The notes under the pieces were generated by a model. The model was not told the origin of the DNA, ran no database searches, and saw only the letters and a list, made by a program, of their open reading frames with translations. Made by a program: the position numbers and the translations under genes. Below are positions 6,270-11,232 of a DNA stretch of 11,232 bases, in pieces (the stretch's first letter is position 1; each line of letters opens with the position of its first letter). This stretch comes from Proteobacteria bacterium UBA1847. GTDB taxonomy: Bacteria; Pseudomonadota; Gammaproteobacteria; Steroidobacterales; Woeseiaceae. The stretch covers positions 1-11,232 of the forward strand of contig DDIP01000091.1 of assembly GCA_002338605.1 (NCBI GenBank), in the 5' to 3' direction.

Positions 6270-6378
6270 TGGGCAGGCAGTCCGAATCTGCCGGTGCCCG
6301 AACTTATGTGGCACCATTCGGTCTTAGTGAATACGAGGCGAAACGGCCTCTCGTCTGGAAATCGAATCTCCCGAAAGC

Positions 6379-7854
6379 ATGACAAACAAGAATTTTAACG
6401 CCGCAATCATTTCCGTCCTGCTGTTGCCCTGCGTCGTTATCGCACAGGATGACGAAGTCGTGACGGTCGAGTTCGAAAGTCCACTGGACCAGACCGTACC
6501 TGTCGCCGACGAACCCATGCCTGACGAAGCCGGTGCTGGTGCATCGAACACAGTCGACGCTGAACCAGCGACCGACGACGTCGACGAAGAAACGCTGCTG
6601 GAAGAATTTGCGCGTTACCGCCGACTGGTTGGCACTGGCACACTCGACGAGGCCGATATCGCGGCAAAGCGTATCGTGGAGATGGCCATCAAAATCTATG
6701 GCCCCCGGTCTCGCGAGACAGCCAGTGCTCTGAACAACCTCGGCATCGTGCAACACAGCAACAAACAATACGATGCCGCCATTCAGAACTTCTCGTCGGC
6801 TGTCGAAATTATTGAATATACCGAAGACCGATTGAATGACGCGCTGATCAACCCGCTGAAAGGACTGGGCGCCGCACAACTCGCTATCGGGCGTCCCGAT
6901 CAGGCCAGGCAGACATTTGAACGCGCCGCGCACATCACACACGTCAACGATGGCCCCCACAACATTGATCAGGTTGAAATACTTGAATCCCTGGTCGAGA
7001 CCTACATACGCATGGGCGACCCGAAATCCGCACGCGATATCCTCGACCGAATTCACATTGTCAACGTCAAGTTTTTCGAACAGGACCCGATGGGGCTATT
7101 ACCGACACTGATGACACGGGCCGACTGGCAACATAGAGCCGGCTACTATGCCGACGAGCGAATAACCTACCGACGCACGATACGAATCATCGAAAGCAGC
7201 CAGGGCAAGAATTCACCTTTGCTGGTTGAGCCGCTGCGACGCCTCGGCGAATCCTTTTATTTCGTCGACCTGTCAACAGCTGCAGCGCAGCAACAGGGGA
7301 CAGTTTCAAACGGCGAGGTGTACTTCAAGCGTGCCGTCCGGATCGCCGAGAACGCCGAGGACCTGGACTGGCGGGAATCGGCCCGCTCGCGAATGGCGTT
7401 GGCTGACTATTACAATTACACGAATTCGCAGAATCGTGCCCGTACGATGTATACGCAGACCTGGAATTTTCTTTCGTCCGACGCCGAGAGAATCGAGGTA
7501 CGCGATGCGCTCTTCGCCAACCCGTCGCCAATTCGCGAAGATCCCTTGCCATTTTTTGCCGGTCGCGGACAGATCGGCGAAATACCGCCTGACGACTTAC
7601 TCAAAGGCAAGGTCACCGTCACTTACAATGTCACATCGCGCGGCACGATACGCGACCTCAGGACCGAAGTATATCCGCCGGAATTCACCGACATGCAAAC
7701 CGTCGTACACCGGGAAGTGCGCCGACGCATGTTTCGGCCGCGTTTTGTCAATGGCAAGCCTGTCGATGCCGATGACCTGATTTTCGAACATGAGTTCGCT
7801 TATACGCAAGCTGACCTGGATGCATTAAGATCCGATCAGGAAGCGCCCGAATAA
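6379..7854 (+). CDS. Exported TPR protein with C-terminal TonB-like domain
   Basis: This gene encodes 491 residues. A signal peptide (1-22) ends VIA before QDDE. An acidic, Pro/Ala-rich linker follows (about 24-75). Helical TPR-like repeats span about 76-365; the clearest are [30 protein letters not shown] (113-142) and the [27 protein letters not shown] region (158-184). The C-terminus (about 410-475) resembles the TonB C-terminal fold: [18 protein letters not shown], a helix with [21 protein letters not shown], then a last strand. There is no TonB-type transmembrane anchor or Pro-rich spanner, so it is unlikely to transduce energy to receptors. A periplasmic scaffold role fits better but is not shown. 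It follows the radical SAM gene by 109 bases and precedes msrA by 26. Confidence 0.8.
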   Translation: MTNKNFNAAIISVLLLPCVVIAQDDEVVTVEFESPLDQTVPVADEPMPDEAGAGASNTVDAEPATDDVDEETLLEEFARYRRLVGTGTLDEADIAAKRIVEMAIKIYGPRSRETASALNNLGIVQHSNKQYDAAIQNFSSAVEIIEYTEDRLNDALINPLKGLGAAQLAIGRPDQARQTFERAAHITHVNDGPHNIDQVEILESLVETYIRMGDPKSARDILDRIHIVNVKFFEQDPMGLLPTLMTRADWQHRAGYYADERITYRRTIRIIESSQGKNSPLLVEPLRRLGESFYFVDLSTAAAQQQGTVSNGEVYFKRAVRIAENAEDLDWRESARSRMALADYYNYTNSQNRARTMYTQTWNFLSSDAERIEVRDALFANPSPIREDPLPFFAGRGQIGEIPPDDLLKGKVTVTYNVTSRGTIRDLRTEVYPPEFTDMQTVVHREVRRRMFRPRFVNGKPVDADDLIFEHEFAYTQADLDALRSDQEAPE

Positions 7855-7880
7855 TTTGCAACGCCCGGCAGGAAAAACAC

Positions 7881-8444
7881 ATGAACCACCCAGACAGCCA
7901 CTTCGTCAGTGGTAATTCCATTATTGGCCCGTTCGACAAGCATTTGCGGCAGGCCGTTTTCGGGCTTGGCTGCTTTTGGGGTGCCGAGAGGCGCTTCTGG
8001 CAGGTCGATGGTGTTCACACGACCGCCGCCGGCTATGCCGGGGGTAGTTCGGACAACCCGACTTATCAGGATGTTTGCAGTGGACAGACGGGGCACGCCG
8101 AAGTCGTACTGGTGGTCTTTGACCCGACAGTTGTCAGCTACGGCGATTTGCTTAAGGTGTTCTGGGAAAGCCACGACCCAACGCAGGGCGATCGACAGGG
8201 CAATGACATCGGCTCGCAGTACCGTTCGATCATCCTGACCGCTGATGCGGCGCAGGCTGCCGCAGCCCGTGAATCCCTGACGGCATACCAGGCAAGTCTT
8301 ACTGCTGCGGGGTTGGGACAGATCTCAACGTCAATCGAGCCACTGCAGAAATTTCACTATGCCGAAGACTATCACCAGCAGTATCTCGCCAAGAATCCGG
8401 GCGGTTATTGTGGCCTTGGCGGTACCGGTGTGAGCTGCTACTAG
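7881..8444 (+). CDS. msrA: Peptide methionine sulfoxide reductase MsrA
   Basis: This gene encodes 187 residues. It reduces the S-epimer of methionine sulfoxide in proteins and free methionine, repairing oxidative damage with thioredoxin as reductant. The catalytic motif GCFWGAE puts the reactive cysteine at C31. Further family marks are GYAGG (51-55), [18 protein letters not shown] (59-76), [21 protein letters not shown] (96-116) and [12 protein letters not shown] (158-169). C177 and C186 in the C-terminal tail match the two recycling cysteines of E. coli-type enzymes. No export signal is seen, so it is cytosolic. The ATG has AGGA seven bases ahead. It lies 26 bases after the TPR gene, so co-transcription is likely. 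Confidence 0.96.
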   Translation: MNHPDSHFVSGNSIIGPFDKHLRQAVFGLGCFWGAERRFWQVDGVHTTAAGYAGGSSDNPTYQDVCSGQTGHAEVVLVVFDPTVVSYGDLLKVFWESHDPTQGDRQGNDIGSQYRSIILTADAAQAAAARESLTAYQASLTAAGLGQISTSIEPLQKFHYAEDYHQQYLAKNPGGYCGLGGTGVSCY

Positions 8445-8490
8445 ACATTATCGCTGGCCAAAGCCCCTCGCCGATCTGTAGTATTCGCTC

Positions 8491-9096
8491 GTGGCCGCCA
8501 ATAAAAAGAAACAAACCAAACCCCGTAAACCCAGTCGTAAACAGGCCGAGGATGCTGTCCGAACCTTGCTGCTGTGGGCGGGCGAGGATACCCGCCGTGA
8601 AGGCTTGCTGGATACGCCTAAGCGCGTCGCAAAAGCCTATGAAGACTGGTTCAGCGGCTATCGCGAGAATCCGGTTGCCTACCTGCAGCGGACGTTCGAG
8701 GAAGTCGACGGCTACGACGAAATGATCGTATTGCGCGATATCAGCTTCGAATCGCACTGCGAACACCACATGGCGCCAATCATCGGCAAGGCACACGTCG
8801 GTTACCTGCCGACCAACAAAGTCGTGGGTATCAGCAAGATCGCCCGTGTCGTCGAGGCATTCGCCCGGCGCTTCCAGGTGCAGGAAAAACTGACAGCCCA
8901 GATTGCGAATTGCATACAGGATGTATTGCAGCCGAAAGGCGTCGCTGTCGTCATTGAGGCCAAGCACCAGTGCATGACGACGCGCGGTATCCACAAATCC
9001 GATGTATCGATGGTGACCAGCCAGATGGCAGGCACATTCAGAAAAGACGCTCGTACCCGCATCGAATTCCTGCGGATGATCGACGCAAACCGGTAA
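8491..9096 (+). CDS. folE: GTP cyclohydrolase I (FolE)
   Basis: This gene encodes 201 residues. It converts GTP to 7,8-dihydroneopterin triphosphate, the first step to tetrahydrofolate and other pterins. It acts as a cytosolic decamer. Zinc ligands are visible as C90 and H93 in SHCEHHMAP and C161 in KHQCMTTRG, with H92 and H159 also conserved; spacing matches the E. coli enzyme. [24 protein letters not shown] (104-127) and the C-terminal [13 protein letters not shown] are further marks. The start is GTG at 8491 with no clear Shine-Dalgarno. It gives a lysine-rich N-terminus ([10 protein letters not shown]) ahead of the conserved domain. It follows msrA by 46 bases, and the next gene begins 6 bases after its stop. 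Confidence 0.96.
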   Translation: MAANKKKQTKPRKPSRKQAEDAVRTLLLWAGEDTRREGLLDTPKRVAKAYEDWFSGYRENPVAYLQRTFEEVDGYDEMIVLRDISFESHCEHHMAPIIGKAHVGYLPTNKVVGISKIARVVEAFARRFQVQEKLTAQIANCIQDVLQPKGVAVVIEAKHQCMTTRGIHKSDVSMVTSQMAGTFRKDARTRIEFLRMIDANR

Positions 9097-9102
9097 CACC
9101 CC

Positions 9103-10188
9103 TTGCTGAGGTCCACACTTGCCGCGCTCGGAGTCTTGCTGGCGGTGCTTGCGTTGTACCTGTTGCTCTGGCCGGTGCCCGTCGATCCGGTTGCCTGGCA
9201 GGCGCCTGTCGACCGCGGCTATGTCGATCCGTTTTCGCCAAATGACTCGCTGACCGCCGCGACCAACATCAGTCTCGGCGAGTTCGAGGCGCCAGAGGAT
9301 GCAACCTTTGGCAGCGACCAACGCATTTACGTCACGACGCGCAACGGCATGATTGTTCGTGTGCAGAACCGCGGGATCAGCGAGTACGCCGATGTTGGCG
9401 GAAGGCCACTGGGTATTGAAGCGGACCGGGACGGTTCACTGCTGGTCGCGAACTCCTACCTCGGCATTCAGCGCGTCACGGCCGATCGCGAAGTGGTGAC
9501 GCTTCTTGATGAGATTGACGGAAAGCCGCTCAACTACGCAAACAACCTCGCGGTAGGCCAGGACGGCACGATTTACTTCAGCGTATCGAGCAGCAAGTTC
9601 GGTGCCGAAGAATATCGTGGCACCTATGAAGCTGCGTTGCTCGATATTCTTGAGCATGGCGGGCATGGCAGCGTTTACGCCTTTAACCCTGGCACAGGAG
9701 ATGTTACATGCCTGCTCGATGGCCTCAACTACGCCAACGGCGTCGCAATCAGTGACGACGACAGCTTCATCCTGGTCTCTGAAACGGGCCACTACCGAAT
9801 TATCAAGTACTGGCTTGCCGGCGAGAATCGCGGCCGTCACGAAGTACTGATCGAAAACCTGCCGGGCTTTCCTGACAACATCAAGAGCGGCGCAAACGGG
9901 CGATTCTGGATAGGATTTGCCGCGCCACGCAACAGGCTCATCGACCAGTGGTCAGACAAGCCTCTCTTGAGAAAAATGATACAGCGCCTGCCGGCGTCAA
10001 TGCGCCCCCGCGCAGAACCCTTATCGCACGTCATTGCGATAAATGGAGGCGGCGATGTACTGATGAACATGCACGACCCCGAGGCACGCTTTCCGACCTT
10101 GACCGGCGTCCTGGAAACGCGTGACAACCTGTACCTGACCACCCTGTTCGGCAATCAACTGCCGAGAATCGCCAAGCGGGATCTTTGA
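9103..10188 (+). CDS. Membrane-anchored strictosidine synthase-like/APMAP-like beta-propeller
   Basis: This gene encodes 361 residues. Residues 4-22 form one hydrophobic segment, likely an uncleaved N-terminal anchor, with the rest in the periplasm. The body fits the strictosidine-synthase-like (SSL/APMAP) six-bladed propeller: APEDATFGSDQRIYVTTRNG (63-82), PLGIEADRDGSLLVANSY (102-119), LNYANNLAVGQDGTIYFS (143-160), the family core LNYANGVAISDDDSFILVSE (208-227), then YRIIKYWLAG and NLPGFPDNI. Homologues are calcium-dependent lactonase/arylesterase-type hydrolases. The plant Pictet-Spengler reaction should not be assumed. The start is taken as TTG at 9103: an in-frame TAA (the folE stop) lies two codons upstream and no ATG precedes the hydrophobic segment. 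The Shine-Dalgarno is poor. It is close behind folE and may be translationally coupled. Confidence 0.8.
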   Translation: MLRSTLAALGVLLAVLALYLLLWPVPVDPVAWQAPVDRGYVDPFSPNDSLTAATNISLGEFEAPEDATFGSDQRIYVTTRNGMIVRVQNRGISEYADVGGRPLGIEADRDGSLLVANSYLGIQRVTADREVVTLLDEIDGKPLNYANNLAVGQDGTIYFSVSSSKFGAEEYRGTYEAALLDILEHGGHGSVYAFNPGTGDVTCLLDGLNYANGVAISDDDSFILVSETGHYRIIKYWLAGENRGRHEVLIENLPGFPDNIKSGANGRFWIGFAAPRNRLIDQWSDKPLLRKMIQRLPASMRPRAEPLSHVIAINGGGDVLMNMHDPEARFPTLTGVLETRDNLYLTTLFGNQLPRIAKRDL

Positions 10189-10198
10189 CTTGCGTCAA
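10185..10198. terminator. Short inverted repeat at the convergent gene ends
   Basis: TTGAC, a TTGC loop and GTCAA form a five-base stem that contains the stop codons of both convergent genes (10186-10188 on plus, 10195-10197 on minus). It could pause or end transcription from either side, but the stem is short, AT-rich at its base and has no clear T-tract, so a chance arrangement is possible. Confidence 0.25.
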
Positions 10199-11232
10199 TG
10201 CGGGAGCAGCGCGGAATCGCCGTCGTAATCGGCCGGAAGCATTTGTTCGCGAATCAGCGGTATCGGTGGCGAGCCATAGCTCAGGAACTTGTCATGAAAC
10301 CGTCCCCAGGCTTCACGGTCGCCTCGACCGGCTGTCCAGTCATCCCGCAGTTTGTTAATCATCAGTTTGCCAAGCGTGTAGTTGAGGTAACCCGGGTCAT
10401 AGGTACCGCGAAAGGCCTGCTGGCTCGCATTGCCGAAATCCTGAAACGCCTTTTCCTCGAACATGCGCTGGCTTTCGGCAACCGACATGTCTTCTGCGTG
10501 CAACCCGATTGCCGACAAATATCGGACGTTGCGCAACAGCGCGTTTAGCAACTGGCCGATGCGATACTCCGGATCGCCGCCACCGAGACCGGCATCGATC
10601 ATCATCTGCTCGCTGTAGTGTGCCCAACCCTCAACGAAGGAATAGGTGTGAAAGTGTTTGCCGATCCTGTTCTCGGCACGATTTGCGTGCAGGAACTGCA
10701 AGAAATGCCCGGGCCAGACCTCATGCACCGAGGTGCCGAGCAGGTCTGTTTCTCCCGGAATATAGGCGAGTTGGTCTTCCTCAGACCAGGTCGGGCCGGG
10801 TGGCGCAATGTAATAAACTGACGGCAGTCCTTTTTCGAAAGGCCCTGGGATTTCGATGTAGGCTGAATTGAAACGCCGATGCGGCGGTGCTTCGGCAACC
10901 AGCGCGTCTTCGGTGCCGGGTATGCTGACGAGCTTGTTGTCCTCGATGAATTTTCGAAGTCCCGGCAGTTGCCGACGAGCGCCCCCGACGGCTCCCTCCG
11001 GTGGCTTGCGATTCTGGACCGCCAGCACACAGTCTTCAGTACTCGCGCCGGGAGCAAACTCGGCACAGGCGGCGTACAGGGCGTCGAGGTTTTGTTGCAG
11101 ATTCAACTCGCCGGCCGCTTTCAGCTCTGCAAGCGAAACATTCACGCCCTGGGTCGCACGGAGCATCGTGAGGAACTTCTCTTCGCCAAGCGCGTAGTCA
11201 TCGGTGGCCGTTGCACGCAGGCTGTCGAGCCA
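10195..11232 (-). CDS. DUF885 family zinc peptidase-like protein, C-terminal part (runs off right edge)
   Basis: The frame is open from the right edge to the TGA at 10195, giving about 345 residues of C-terminal sequence; the N-terminus lies outside the window. The visible start (DDYALGEEKFLTMLRATQGV) fits the middle of a DUF885 protein (usual length around 600 residues), so an ATG at 11166 is internal and not a start. HEVWPGH (HExxxGH, minus-strand 10725-10705) and the downstream FVEGWAHYSE are the hallmark pair; the two His and a later Glu are expected zinc ligands. GTYDPGYLNYTLGKLMI and YGSPPIPLIREQM are further family blocks. The substrate is unknown. Many relatives are exported lipoproteins, but the signal region cannot be seen here. 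It is convergent with the SSL-like gene, with six bases between the stops. Confidence 0.88.
   Translation of the reverse strand, partial: WLDSLRATATDDYALGEEKFLTMLRATQGVNVSLAELKAAGELNLQQNLDALYAACAEFAPGASTEDCVLAVQNRKPPEGAVGGARRQLPGLRKFIEDNKLVSIPGTEDALVAEAPPHRRFNSAYIEIPGPFEKGLPSVYYIAPPGPTWSEEDQLAYIPGETDLLGTSVHEVWPGHFLQFLHANRAENRIGKHFHTYSFVEGWAHYSEQMMIDAGLGGGDPEYRIGQLLNALLRNVRYLSAIGLHAEDMSVAESQRMFEEKAFQDFGNASQQAFRGTYDPGYLNYTLGKLMINKLRDDWTAGRGDREAWGRFHDKFLSYGSPPIPLIREQMLPADYDGDSALLPH

Noticed and set aside
6310..6326. TGGCAC resembling a sigma-54 -24 element
   Set aside because: The matching GC of the -12 element is absent at the required spacing.
6335..6350. GAGGC-N6-GCCTC hairpin before the TPR gene
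   Set aside because: It has a five-base stem with no T-tract and lies within a 109-base gap that otherwise shows no clear promoter, riboswitch or small gene.
8299..9321. 340-codon minus-strand frame across msrA and folE
   Set aside because: It lies opposite two clearly identified enzymes and its translation shows no recognisable fold or family pattern, so it is a shadow of their codon use.
1..11232. Mobile element, defence island, CRISPR array, tRNA or attachment site
   Set aside because: No transposase, integrase, repeat array, tRNA-like fold or long direct repeats were seen; gene content and composition look uniform across the window.

Overview
The window looks like an ordinary chromosomal stretch from a proteobacterium, most likely a gammaproteobacterium. 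The evidence is dense coding, a fairly high GC content, a LexA box of the E. coli type, an E. coli-sized MscS, a PA0069-family radical SAM protein, a DUF885 peptidase and a TPR/TonB-C protein. A marine Woeseiaceae-like lineage is a guess from the gene mix and is not shown by the sequence. There are no rRNA, tRNA, CRISPR, insertion-sequence or phage signals, and no gene-free stretch is longer than about 110 bases.

Layout from left to right: (1) On the minus strand, a secreted SRPBCC-fold protein overlaps the start of a NUDIX hydrolase that runs off the left edge. (2) Divergently on the plus strand, a rhomboid protease with an extra N-terminal DUF2007-like domain is followed by a membrane-anchored Yellow/royal-jelly-type beta-propeller and an MscS channel. 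(3) A CDF metal transporter on the minus strand converges on mscS. It diverges from a small glycine-zipper lipoprotein. (4) On the plus strand come a PA0069-family radical SAM gene preceded by a near-consensus LexA (SOS) box, a periplasmic TPR protein with a TonB-type C-terminal domain, msrA, folE and a second anchored beta-propeller of the strictosidine-synthase/APMAP type. (5) On the minus strand, a DUF885 zinc-peptidase-like gene converges on that propeller gene and is cut by the right edge.

The genes do not form one pathway. Several fit a stress or envelope theme: osmotic (MscS), metal (CDF), oxidative (MsrA), DNA damage (SOS-controlled radical SAM) and envelope proteolysis (rhomboid). 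At least five products are predicted to be exported or anchored facing the periplasm. The best lead is the LexA box in front of the radical SAM gene, which gives an otherwise poorly understood enzyme a DNA-damage context. Several genes lack a clear Shine-Dalgarno sequence, and the rhomboid promoter is placed so that its mRNA could be leaderless. I did not find a clearly new multi-gene defence or mobile system.
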